From Actinoplanes regularis (GTDB lineage: Bacteria; Actinomycetota; Actinomycetes; Mycobacteriales; Micromonosporaceae): DNA of 64,000 bases. Location: contig NZ_FZNR01000006.1 in the NCBI RefSeq assembly GCF_900188005.1, positions 310,001 through 374,000 on the forward strand, written 5' to 3'. Positions 33,247 through 41,445 of the stretch are shown piece by piece (within the stretch, counting starts at the first letter, position 1; each line of letters begins with the position of its first letter). The notes beneath the pieces were generated by a model, which worked only from the letters and a program-made list of their open reading frames with translations, made no database searches and had not been told where the DNA came from. The translations under genes and the position numbers were made by a program.

Positions 33247-34430
33247 ATGACTCCTCGTTCCCTCATCGCGGCCCGCGCCTCCTCGTCGTAGCCGAGGCCG
33301 GCGAGCACGTCGTCGGTGTCGGCGCCGCGTTCCCGGCCGGTCCAGCGGATCCGGCCGGGGGTGCGCGACATGCGGTACAACGGGCCGGGCATGCGCACCG
33401 GACCGAGGACCGGGTCGTGCGCGGTCGTCACGGAATCGCGCGCCCGGAACTGCGGATCCTCGAAGACGTCCGCGATGTCGTAGACCGGGGCGATCGCGGC
33501 CTGCGCGCCCTCGAACGCCGCGGTGACCTCGGCGAGGTCGCGTTCCCGGATCCAGCCGCCGACCGCCTCGTCCAGGACATCGGCGTGCCCGGCCCGGCCC
33601 GCGCCGGTGGCGAACCACGGCTCCTCGATCAGCTCGGGGCGGCCGACCAGCTTCAGCACCCGCTCGGCGACGGCCTGCGCACTGGTGGAGATCGCGACCC
33701 AGCGCCCGTCGGCGGTGCGGTAGGTGTTGCGCGGGGCGTTGTTGACCGAGCGGTTGCCGGTGCGCCGCTGCACGACGCCCAACTGGTCGTAGACCATGGC
33801 CTGCATGCCGAGCACGGTCAGCATCGGCTCGACGATGGCCAGGTCGATCACCTGGCCCGGCTGGTCACGCACGTCACGCTCGTAGAGCGCGGTCATGATC
33901 GCCTGGGCGCAGGTGAGCGCGCTGATGCCGTCGGCGAGGCCGAACGGGGGCAGGGTGGGCGGTCCGTCCGGCTCTCCGGTGATCGCGGCGAACCCGCTCA
34001 TCGCCTCGGCGAGGGTGCCGAAGCCGGGGCGGTGCGAATACGGCCCGGACTGCCCGTACGTCGTGACCCGGGCGACGACGAGCTTCGGGTTGTCCCGCTG
34101 GAGCACGTCCGGGCCCAGTCCCCAGCGCTCCAGTGTGCCGGGGCGGAAGTTCTCGATCAGCACGTCGGCGGTCTTGAGCAGGGCCCTGGCGACCGCGGCA
34201 CCCTCGGCGTGACCGAGGTCGAGCGTGACGGTGCGCTTGTTGCGGCCGAGCATGGTCCACCAGAGCGGGACGCCGTCCTTGGCCGGCCCGTGCCCGCGCG
34301 CCGGGTCGCCCTTGGCCGGGTGCTCGATCTTCACCACGTCGGCGCCGTAGTCCCCGAGGATCGTCGCCGCGAGCGGGCCGGCGAAGAGCGTGGACGCGTC
34401 GACGACGGTCAGGCCTGTCAAGGCGGTCAT
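33243..34430 (-). CDS. CaiB/BaiF (type III) CoA-transferase, copy 1
   Basis: Protein of 395 aa. Family features are LTVVDASTLFAGPLAATILG, DYGADVVKIEHPAKGDPARG (Asp169-type catalytic residue further on), ADVLIENFRPGTLERWGLG and ARVTTYGQSGPYSHRPGFGT. These enzymes move CoA between carboxylic acids, activating a dicarboxylate with succinyl-CoA or a similar donor. It is first in a three-gene operon with the cyclase and the PrpD-like gene. It diverges from the hydantoinase across 75 bp containing regulon operator copy 2. A paralogue lies at 43916. Confidence 0.88.
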   Translation of the reverse strand: MTALTGLTVVDASTLFAGPLAATILGDYGADVVKIEHPAKGDPARGHGPAKDGVPLWWTMLGRNKRTVTLDLGHAEGAAVARALLKTADVLIENFRPGTLERWGLGPDVLQRDNPKLVVARVTTYGQSGPYSHRPGFGTLAEAMSGFAAITGEPDGPPTLPPFGLADGISALTCAQAIMTALYERDVRDQPGQVIDLAIVEPMLTVLGMQAMVYDQLGVVQRRTGNRSVNNAPRNTYRTADGRWVAISTSAQAVAERVLKLVGRPELIEEPWFATGAGRAGHADVLDEAVGGWIRERDLAEVTAAFEGAQAAIAPVYDIADVFEDPQFRARDSVTTAHDPVLGPVRMPGPLYRMSRTPGRIRWTGRERGADTDDVLAGLGYDEEARAAMRERGVI

Positions 34431-34461
34431 GCCCCACACTAACCGCCCTGTTCCTCTCAAG

Positions 34462-34474
34462 GAAACCCCGTTAC
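34462..34474. promoter_or_regulatory. Regulon operator copy 2 (GAAAC-CCC-GTTAC)
   Basis: Central in the 75-bp gap between the divergent CoA-transferase and hydantoinase genes, about 31 bp from each start. One mismatch in the right arm (GTTAC for GTTTC). A further GCGAAACGC half-site follows at 34480-34488. Confidence 0.45.
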
Positions 34475-34505
34475 TGTGTGCGAAACGCTTCCTGGGAGGT
34501 TTCCG

Positions 34506-35948
34506 ATGAGCCGCTACGACCTGCTGGTACGCGGGGGCATCCTGGTCGTCCCCTACGTCGGGACGCTCCGGGCGGACCTGGCCGTCGCGGACGGCCGGGT
34601 CGCGGCGATCGCCGCGGAGATCCCCGCCTCGGAAGCCGCCTCGGTCGTCGACGCGACCGGCCGCCTGGTCTTCCCCGGCGCCGTCGACGCCCACTTCCAC
34701 CTCGGGATCTACCGCCCACTGGCGGTCGACGCGATCGAGGAGACCCGGTCCTCACTGGTCGGCGGGGCGACCACGGTGCTGTCCTACTTCCGCACCGGCC
34801 AGCACTACCTGAACAAAACCGGCCCCTACGCGTCGATCCTGCCCGAGGTGCTGGACGCCGTCGGCGGTCACGCGTGGACCGACTACGGCTTCCACCTGGC
34901 TCCGATGGACACCGCCCAGGTCCACGAGATCCCGGCGCTGGTCGGCGAGCACGGGATCAGCTCGTTCAAGTACTACATGTTCTACAAGGGCTTCAATCTC
35001 TCCGCCGACTCCCGGGACGCCAAGGCGTTCACCATGAGCGACGAGTACGACCTCGGCCACCTCTACCAGCTGATGGAGGCTGTCTCCGCCGCCGGCGCGG
35101 GCGCGGACCGCCGGGTCTCCCTGTCGCTGCACTGCGAGCAGGCCGAGCTCATGCGCCTGTTCATCGACCGGGTCCGCGCGGCCGGCGACCCGCAGACGCT
35201 GAAGGCCTACTCGGACGCCCGCCCGCCGCTGACCGAGCGGGTCGCCATCGGCGAGGCCACCACCCTGGCCCGCGCCACCGGCTGCGCGGTGAACCTGCTG
35301 CACCTGTCCTCGGGCGAGGCGCTCGTCGCCGCCCGCGAGGCCCGCCTCGCGATGCCCGAACTGGACATGCGCTTCGAGGTCACCCTGCACCACCTGTGCC
35401 TCAACCACGACGACCTCGACGGCCCGGGCGGTCTCGGCGGTCTCGGCGGCAAGGTCAACCCGCCGATCCGCGGCCACGCGGACACCGAGGCGCTGTGGGC
35501 CGGCGTCCTGGACGGCACGGTGAACTGGGTCGCCTCCGACCACGCCTGCTGCCTCGAGCAGGAGAAGGGCGACCAGCTGTGGCCGGCCCTGCCCGGCTTC
35601 GGCGGCACGGCCCTGCTCTACCCGATCCTGCTGAGCGAGGGCATGCACAAGCGCGGCCTCTCACCCACCCGCGTCGCGGAGCTGGCCTCGGCGAACCCGG
35701 CGCGGGCCTACGGCCTGGACGGGCGCAAGGGCAACCTGCTGGTCGGGTACGACGCCGACCTCACGATCGTCGACCCGGACCTGGAGCAGGAGGTGACGAC
35801 CGGCCTGCTCCTCTCGGGCCAGGACCACTGCCCGTTCGAGGGCCGCAAGGTCCGCGGCTGGCCGGTCGCCACGATCGTCCGCGGCCACCTGGCCTACGAG
35901 AACGGCAAGGTCCTCGGCACCCCCCAGGGTCGCTTCCTCTCCCGCTGA
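34506..35948 (+). CDS. Dihydropyrimidinase/hydantoinase-type cyclic amidohydrolase
   Basis: Binuclear-metal amidohydrolase of 480 aa. Metal ligands are visible as HxH in DAHFHLG, the carboxylated Lys in ISSFKYYMFYKG, His in SLHCEQAE and LLHLSSGE, and Asp in VASDHACC. The family opens hydantoins, dihydropyrimidines, allantoin or cyclic imides. GGGAGG lies 6 nt before the ATG. It stands alone on the plus strand, divergent from a CoA-transferase operon and sharing its operator. If the regulon degrades tetrapyrroles, ring opening of a maleimide-type fragment is an attractive role; this is hypothesis. Confidence 0.87.
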   Translation: MSRYDLLVRGGILVVPYVGTLRADLAVADGRVAAIAAEIPASEAASVVDATGRLVFPGAVDAHFHLGIYRPLAVDAIEETRSSLVGGATTVLSYFRTGQHYLNKTGPYASILPEVLDAVGGHAWTDYGFHLAPMDTAQVHEIPALVGEHGISSFKYYMFYKGFNLSADSRDAKAFTMSDEYDLGHLYQLMEAVSAAGAGADRRVSLSLHCEQAELMRLFIDRVRAAGDPQTLKAYSDARPPLTERVAIGEATTLARATGCAVNLLHLSSGEALVAAREARLAMPELDMRFEVTLHHLCLNHDDLDGPGGLGGLGGKVNPPIRGHADTEALWAGVLDGTVNWVASDHACCLEQEKGDQLWPALPGFGGTALLYPILLSEGMHKRGLSPTRVAELASANPARAYGLDGRKGNLLVGYDADLTIVDPDLEQEVTTGLLLSGQDHCPFEGRKVRGWPVATIVRGHLAYENGKVLGTPQGRFLSR

Positions 35949-35969
35949 TCGCCGTCCGCTTCCCCCGGC

Positions 35970-36482
35970 TCAGTCGTGTGAGTAGAAGTCGACGGTGATG
36001 CCGGACGATCGGATCGTCACTTTGGCGTGATCGCCGAACGCCTCCAGGAGCACGTCCTCGAAAGCACACGAGTCGAGCGCGTCCGCGAGCGCCTTGACCC
36101 GCTCGAACCGGTCCACGTCCGGGCCCACGTAGCTGCCGGGAATCGGCACGCGGTTCGGCCAGTTGCCGCTGTACTTCCATGCACCGATCGAAGGGTGGCC
36201 CCTGCGGGCGTGGACCTCGTACTCGTAGGGGTCCTCGACGTCATCCGGGTCCGGGTCGTCCACGGTCAGGAACCACGGCGAGCAGACTTCGAAGACGCAG
36301 GGATCGCCGTCGTTGAAGTAGGGCGTGTACTGCATCCAGCCGAACGCCTTGATCGACGAGTCGTCGAGCACGGCCCGCAGCAGCGGTTCCAGGTCGGACA
36401 GCGGCCTCTGCTTGACACGCTGATGCCCCGGGGTGATCCGGCCCTCGACCGGGATGCCGAGGAAGTTGACGTGGCCGCTCAT
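35970..36482 (-). CDS. Conserved hypothetical protein, partner of a DUF6915 protein
   Basis: Protein of 170 aa, unrecognised family. It is acidic, with a DDPDPDDVEDPYEYEVHARR segment, no signal peptide and no membrane helix. AGGAGG precedes the ATG at 36482, which overlaps the stop of the DUF6915 gene (ATGA). The fixed pair suggests a joint role. The N-terminus MSGHVNFLGIPVEG and the C-terminus AKVTIRSSGITVDFYSHD are the clearest handles for a database search. Confidence 0.65.
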   Translation of the reverse strand: MSGHVNFLGIPVEGRITPGHQRVKQRPLSDLEPLLRAVLDDSSIKAFGWMQYTPYFNDGDPCVFEVCSPWFLTVDDPDPDDVEDPYEYEVHARRGHPSIGAWKYSGNWPNRVPIPGSYVGPDVDRFERVKALADALDSCAFEDVLLEAFGDHAKVTIRSSGITVDFYSHD

Positions 36483-36859
36483 GCGGATCCTCCTTGCAGC
36501 AGGTGGGACAGCGGGAGTTCCTTGCGCTGCGCGCCGGACATCCACGGCTTGATGGGCATGCCGGCGATGTAGTCGGCGGGTGAGGGCAGCCAGCCCAGGT
36601 CCTCGATGACGTGGCGTTCGGCGATGAGCCGGACCGGGATCTCGACGGTCCCGTGACCGCTGCTCTTCGGCACGGTGATGGTGCGACCGAAGACACGCTG
36701 GCAGAGCCAGACGCCCGCGGTGTGGTGATACATGGAACGGTGCCGGACGTCTCCGATGATTTCCTTCGATGAATCTATGAACTCCTCGATCTCGATATAA
36801 TCCTCAGGACTTCCACCCCACTTCCGGGCGGCCGAGACAGCGTGGTGGTAGGAATTCAT
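36479..36859 (-). CDS. DUF6915 family protein
   Basis: Small cytosolic protein of 126 aa, recognised by AARKWGGSPEDYIEIEEFID, RHRSMYHHTAGVWLCQRVFG, VPVRLI-type EIPVRLIAERHVIEDLGWLP and SPADYIAGMPIKPWMSG. DUF6915 proteins are short, often found in phage or mobile contexts, and have no established function. The His-rich RHRSMYHH motif might bind metal. The 250 bp upstream (36860-37107) contains no other supportable gene. Confidence 0.7.
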   Translation of the reverse strand: MNSYHHAVSAARKWGGSPEDYIEIEEFIDSSKEIIGDVRHRSMYHHTAGVWLCQRVFGRTITVPKSSGHGTVEIPVRLIAERHVIEDLGWLPSPADYIAGMPIKPWMSGAQRKELPLSHLLQGGSA

Positions 36860-37107
36860 GACGCCACCTCCGATTCGTCGGGATCGAGCCCGAAAGACTC
36901 ACCAGACCTGCGCGGACGTACGTTTCGGCAGCAGGATCGGAGACACCTTCCGGGTGCGCAGAATAGCGGCCGGCATCAGCGGTCACGGATGGACCCCGGG
37001 CGGGAAGTCGATACCTCCCCGCCACGGGGCGATTACAGCACGTTGACGATCATCGCTATCCTCTCCCGAGGTGTCGCCGGCCGGGCGACCTTGCGGAAGG
37101 TGGATAC

Positions 37108-38430
37108 ATGAGACGGTTCGCACGAGAACGCACGATCGTCGCGGCGGCCGTGCTGGCGGCCTCGACCGGTGCGCTGCTCGGCGAAGGGAATGCGGCCGCC
37201 GCGGCGGACGGCACCACGCTGCGGGTGTCCGTCGCCCGGGACGGCAGCCCCGCCAACGATCCCTCGGTGGCGCAGTTCATCAGCGCCGACGGCCGGTCGG
37301 TGGCGTTCGTCTCCGCCGCCTCGAACCTCGTCACCGGCAGGACCGACCGGACCCGGACCGACGTGTTCGTCCGGGATCCGGACGCCGCCACGACCGTCCT
37401 GGCCTCGGTGGCGGCCGACGGGACGGCCGGCGACCGCGAGTCCCGGTCGCCGTCGCTGAGCGCCGACGGCCGCTACGTCGCGTTCCAGTCCGCCGCCACC
37501 AACCTCGTCGCCGGTGACACCAACGACCAGACCGACATCTTCGTGCGCGACCTGCTGGCCGGCGTCACGACGAGGGTCTCGGTGGCCGGCTCCGGCGCAC
37601 AGGCCGACGGCTTCTCGCAGGCCCCGTCGATCAGCGCCGACGGCCGCTACGTCGCCTTCGTGTCCCGGGCGTCGAACCTGGTGCCGGGCGGCAGCACGTC
37701 GGTCACCGCCGACGTCTACGTCCACGATCGGGAGTCCGGGACCACCACCCGGGTCTCCGTCCCGGCCGTGGACGCCATCGAGCAGTACAACACCGGGCAG
37801 CCGACGATCAGCCCGGACGGCCAGTTCGTCGTCTACGTGTCGGACTCGCCCCGGCAGGTGGCCGACGACACCAACCGCAGGTCGGACGTCATCCTCTACG
37901 ACCGGCAGGCGGACACCCGTTCCCGGATCTCGGTGGCCGCCGGTGGCGTCCAGGGCAACGGGTCGTCCTCCGACCCCACGATCAGTGCTGACAACCGGTA
38001 CGTCGGCTTCGCCTCCAGCAGCACCAACCTGGTCGCCGGGGACACCAACCGCAAGACCGACGTGTTCGTCTACGACCGGCAGCTGGGCCGGCCGGTGCGC
38101 GTCTCGATGTCCAGCCAGGCGGTCGAGGCCGACGGCGAGTCGGGCAGCCCGGCGATCAGCGCCGAGGGCCGGTACGTGACCTACGCGTCCACGGCGTCGA
38201 ACCTGGTCGAGGGCGACACCAACAACGGCGGCGACGTGTTCGTCACCGACCTGTCGACCGGTACGACCGAGCGCGTGACGGTCTCCGACAGCGGCGCACA
38301 GGTCAACGCGTCCGTCACCGCGCCGCCGTCGATCAGCGGCGACGGCCGGTCGGTGGTCTTCACCTCCAACGCACCGGGGCTGACCCCGCACAACGCCGTC
38401 GGGCACCAGGTCTACCTGCGCCGGCGCTGA
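37108..38430 (+). CDS. Secreted seven-bladed beta-propeller (PD40/TolB-like)
   Basis: Protein of 440 aa with signal peptide (about 1-33, ending in AAAAADG). Seven repeats of about 55 residues contain the PD40 core, e.g. ISADGRSVAFVSAASNLV, LSADGRYVAFQSAATNLV, ISPDGQFVVYVS and ISGDGRSVVFTSNAPGL, each followed by a GDTN...TDVFVRD-type segment. This predicts a closed seven-bladed propeller outside the cell; binding partner unknown. GGAAGGTGGAT precedes the ATG. It is a single gene facing the acyl-CoA oxidase across a strong terminator. Confidence 0.85.
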   Translation: MRRFARERTIVAAAVLAASTGALLGEGNAAAAADGTTLRVSVARDGSPANDPSVAQFISADGRSVAFVSAASNLVTGRTDRTRTDVFVRDPDAATTVLASVAADGTAGDRESRSPSLSADGRYVAFQSAATNLVAGDTNDQTDIFVRDLLAGVTTRVSVAGSGAQADGFSQAPSISADGRYVAFVSRASNLVPGGSTSVTADVYVHDRESGTTTRVSVPAVDAIEQYNTGQPTISPDGQFVVYVSDSPRQVADDTNRRSDVILYDRQADTRSRISVAAGGVQGNGSSSDPTISADNRYVGFASSSTNLVAGDTNRKTDVFVYDRQLGRPVRVSMSSQAVEADGESGSPAISAEGRYVTYASTASNLVEGDTNNGGDVFVTDLSTGTTERVTVSDSGAQVNASVTAPPSISGDGRSVVFTSNAPGLTPHNAVGHQVYLRRR

Positions 38431-38449
38431 GAGATCGGTTGACCTTCGC

Positions 38450-38495
38450 AAGCCCTGGCCCTGAACAGTGTCTCTACTGTTCAGGGCCAGGGCTT
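38450..38495. terminator. Strong bidirectional terminator, 20-bp perfect stem
   Basis: The arm AAGCCCTGGCCCTGAACAGT and its exact complement flank a 6-nt loop (GTCTCT). It ends 2 bp before the acyl-CoA oxidase stop and lies 20 bp after the propeller stop, so it would act in both directions. Confidence 0.85.
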
Positions 38496-38497
38496 GG

Positions 38498-40471
38498 TCA
38501 GCCGGTCGTCAGCCGCGCGTCCTCGTCGGCCATCGCCTCCTGGCGGCCCGGCTCCTCGCGCAGGATCGCGGCGTTCAGCCACTCGTCCGGGATCGCGAAC
38601 GCGTCCACCAGCGTCCGCAGGTGCGGGCGCAGCTCCTTCAGCAGGTCGTTGATGACCGCGGTGATCGCCTTGGACCGGGCCGGGGTCAGCCGGCCGTGCT
38701 CCAGGAACCAGCCCCGGTCCGCCTCGATGACGGTCAGTGCGTACAGGTCGCAGACCCGGTCGAGCAGCGCCCTCGCTCCCGGGTCGGTGGCCCGCTCGAC
38801 GCCGGCGACGAATGCCTCCAGGGTGATCCGGTCGATGTGGGCGGTCGCGGTCTTCAGGACGTGGTCCTGGACGTCGTTGAAGATGTCGAAGGGCCGGTCC
38901 TTCTTGCTGGCGGCGCCGTTACGCAGGCGCAGGATGGCGCCCTCCAGCACGTGCTTCTCCCGGTCCTCGAACATGGTCAGGTGCCAGCCCCGGTCGGTGA
39001 CCGCGACCTCCTCGTCCCGGCCGGGGACCGCGCTGACCAGCCGCTGGATCAGGCTCCGGGCCGCCGTGCGCTCCAGGACCATCTCGCGGACCTGCTCGGC
39101 CACGAACGTCGCCCGGCCCCAGCCGTCGAGCGAGCCGAACGCGTCCCGATAACCGGTGAGCAGGCCCTTCGCGACCAGTTGGAGCAGCACCGTGTTGTCG
39201 CCCTCGAACGTGGTGAACACGTCGGTGTCGGCCTTCAACGCGGGCAGCCGGTTCTCCGACAGGTAGCCGGCCCCGCCGCAGGCCTCCCGGCACATCTGGA
39301 TGGTGTGGGTGGCGTGCCAGGTCTGCGCGGCCTTCAGGCCGGCGGCGCGGGACTCCAGTTCCCGCTGCCGGTGCTCGTCGACCGGCCCGGCGCCGCTCTG
39401 CACGTCGGTGAGGGTGCCGACCAGCTCCTCCTGGGCGAAGGCGTACGCGTAGGCCGTGGCCAGCGCCGGCAGAAGTTTGCGCTGGTGCGCGAGGTAGTCG
39501 TTGAGCAGCACCTCACGCTCGTCACCGGGAACGCCGAACTGGCGGCGGTTGTCGCCGTAACGGACCGCGATGGTCAGCGCCGCCCGGGTGGCCGCCGACG
39601 CCGCGCCACCGACCGTGACCCGGCCGCGGACCAGGGTGCCGAGCATGGTGAAGAAGCGCCGGGTGTCGTTCTCGATCGGGCTGGAGTACGTGCCGTCCGC
39701 GGCGACCTGGCCGTACCGGTCGAGCAGCATGTCCCGGGGCACGGTCACGTGGTCGAAGCTGATCCGGCCGTTGTCGACGCCGAGCAGGCCGGCCTTGTGC
39801 CCCGCGTCGCCGAGCGTGACACCCGGCATCGGGTTGCCGTCGGCGTCCCGGATCGGCACCAGCCAGGCGTGCACGCCGCGACCGCGGCCGCCGGTGATCA
39901 GCTGGGCGAAGACCACCGCCATCCGGCCGTCGCGCGCCGCGTTGCCGATGTAGTCCTTGCGGGCCGCCTGGTGCGGGGTGTGCAGGTCGAAGGTTCCGGA
40001 TTCCGGGTCGTACGTGCAGGTGGTTCGCAGTTTCTGCACGTCCGAGCCATGCCCGGTCTCGGTCATCGCGAAGCAGCCCATGATCTCGGCGGAGATGATG
40101 CCTCGCAGGTACGCCTCGTGGTGCCGCTCGGTGCCGAGCGCGACCACGGCGCCGCCGAACAGGCCCCACTGCACGCCGGCCTTCACCATCAGGGACAGGT
40201 CCGCGTACGCGAGCATCTCGGCCGCCACCACCGACGCGCCCGGATCGTCGGATCCGCCGTACGCCCGGGGGAACGCCGCCGCGACGCCGATGTCGGTGGG
40301 AATCTGCCTGATCATGCGGGAGATCCGGTCCCGCGCCTGGTCCGTCGTCTCGCCGTGGACCGCGGCGAAGCCGGCCTTGCCGAGCTCGTCGCGCACCGCT
40401 TGCCGGATGTGGGCCCACCGTCCGTCGAGGACGTCCTGCAGCCGGGCCGGGTCGATGGAGTCGCCGATCAT
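38498..40471 (-). CDS. Acyl-CoA oxidase/dehydrogenase family flavoenzyme
   Basis: Protein of 657 aa, the length of acyl-CoA oxidases (dehydrogenases are about 380-600). Motifs: CFAMTETGHGSDVQKLRTTC (FAD/substrate loop), RKDYIGNAARDGRMAVVFAQ, and FTTFEGDNTVLLQL containing the catalytic-type Glu, with a C-terminal ACOX-like helical domain. It would introduce the first double bond in a fatty-acyl or branched-chain acyl-CoA. The upstream cupin operon ends in its own terminator, so this is probably a separate unit. GAAGCT and AGCTTC half-sites flank 12 bp just upstream of the ATG. Confidence 0.87.
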   Translation of the reverse strand: MIGDSIDPARLQDVLDGRWAHIRQAVRDELGKAGFAAVHGETTDQARDRISRMIRQIPTDIGVAAAFPRAYGGSDDPGASVVAAEMLAYADLSLMVKAGVQWGLFGGAVVALGTERHHEAYLRGIISAEIMGCFAMTETGHGSDVQKLRTTCTYDPESGTFDLHTPHQAARKDYIGNAARDGRMAVVFAQLITGGRGRGVHAWLVPIRDADGNPMPGVTLGDAGHKAGLLGVDNGRISFDHVTVPRDMLLDRYGQVAADGTYSSPIENDTRRFFTMLGTLVRGRVTVGGAASAATRAALTIAVRYGDNRRQFGVPGDEREVLLNDYLAHQRKLLPALATAYAYAFAQEELVGTLTDVQSGAGPVDEHRQRELESRAAGLKAAQTWHATHTIQMCREACGGAGYLSENRLPALKADTDVFTTFEGDNTVLLQLVAKGLLTGYRDAFGSLDGWGRATFVAEQVREMVLERTAARSLIQRLVSAVPGRDEEVAVTDRGWHLTMFEDREKHVLEGAILRLRNGAASKKDRPFDIFNDVQDHVLKTATAHIDRITLEAFVAGVERATDPGARALLDRVCDLYALTVIEADRGWFLEHGRLTPARSKAITAVINDLLKELRPHLRTLVDAFAIPDEWLNAAILREEPGRQEAMADEDARLTTG

Positions 40472-40558
40472 GGTTGAAGCTAATCACGCGTTCAGCTTCT
40501 CCGCTGTGTGGCCGACGCTTCGATCCAGCGGAACCGGTCACACCCGGGCGGTGGTCGC

Positions 40559-40589
40559 GAGCGGGCCGGGCTGCTGGACCGGCCCGCTC
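40559..40589. terminator. Terminator hairpin of the acyl-CoA ligase/cupin operon
   Basis: GAGCGGGCCGG pairs with CCGGCCCGCTC, an 11-bp stem with a 9-nt loop, 11 bp after the cupin stop on the minus strand. No T-run. Confidence 0.6.
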
Positions 40590-40599
40590 CCCGGGCTTC

Positions 40600-41445
40600 T
40601 CACATGCCGTCGCCGGACCACTCGCCGCGGGAGCGGGAGCGCACCGGCAGCGAGGAGATCACCGGGGCGTGCTCGTGCGGGTAGTTCTCCGCGTGACCGC
40701 CCCACTTGACCCACTCGTCGGTGGTGTACCAGTTGATCAGCTCGCCGTCGGAGCGGATGATCCAGTCGATCTCGGTCTCGGCGACGAAGTGGCCGTGCTT
40801 CACCCCGGCCGGCCGGAAGCAGTAGGTGCCCTCGTCGATGTCGCCGAAGTTGTACGCCATCCGCCCGCTGAGCGTGTAGAACTCCTCGTAGCAGGGGTGA
40901 TGCGCGAGCCGGTGGTCGGTCCAGCCCTGCGGCGCCCGGATCAGCCGGGTGTAGAAGCCGGTCTTCGGGTCCCGGTGCAACAGCTTGATGTAGAGCGGGG
41001 TGAGCGGGCCGACGGTCGGCGCGGCCACCCATTCCAGCTTCTCGGCGTCGACCACGGCGACGTCACCTTCCGCGTCCGTCTCCTTGACCGTCGTGAGCGG
41101 GTCGAAGCCGGCGTCGCCGTACTCACGCCAGTGCAGGACGCGGGAGCCCTCACGGATCCTGATCCAGTCCATCGGCGCGCCCTTGGGGATCTGGACGTAT
41201 CCGCCGGGGCCGAGCTCCTGTCCGCCGTAGATCAGCGATCCCTCGACCACGTAGAACTCGGTGTCGGCGTGCGGGATGCCGGCGCCGCGGCCCCAGTCCG
41301 CGGTGGCGTGCAGCGACAGCGACGAGGAGCCGTCCTCCTCGTCGGTGGAGAGCCGCCGTTCCAAGATCTTTCCCTCACCGTACGGCAGCTCGCCGGCGTG
41401 GAAGATGTAGTCGTCCTCGTGGATCAGTTCCACGTGTGCCCTCAC
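40600..41445 (-). CDS. Two-domain cupin (bicupin) protein
   Basis: Protein of 281 aa with two cupin folds. The first (about 60-120) has IPHADTEFYVVEGSLIYGG and PGGYVQIPKGAPMDW. The second (about 175-260) has RLAHHPCYEEFYTLSGRMAY, then YCFRPAGVKHGHFVAETE; His/Glu metal-ligand patterns are clearer in the second half. Bicupins include dioxygenases, decarboxylases and sugar isomerases. The GTG start overlaps the acyl-CoA ligase stop (GTGA), so it serves the same pathway. The reaction is unknown. Confidence 0.75.
   Translation of the reverse strand: MRAHVELIHEDDYIFHAGELPYGEGKILERRLSTDEEDGSSSLSLHATADWGRGAGIPHADTEFYVVEGSLIYGGQELGPGGYVQIPKGAPMDWIRIREGSRVLHWREYGDAGFDPLTTVKETDAEGDVAVVDAEKLEWVAAPTVGPLTPLYIKLLHRDPKTGFYTRLIRAPQGWTDHRLAHHPCYEEFYTLSGRMAYNFGDIDEGTYCFRPAGVKHGHFVAETEIDWIIRSDGELINWYTTDEWVKWGGHAENYPHEHAPVISSLPVRSRSRGEWSGDGM

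Noticed and set aside
36842..37111. Small plus-strand frame in the gap before the beta-propeller gene
   Set aside because: No ribosome site, unusual composition and no family resemblance; treated as non-coding.
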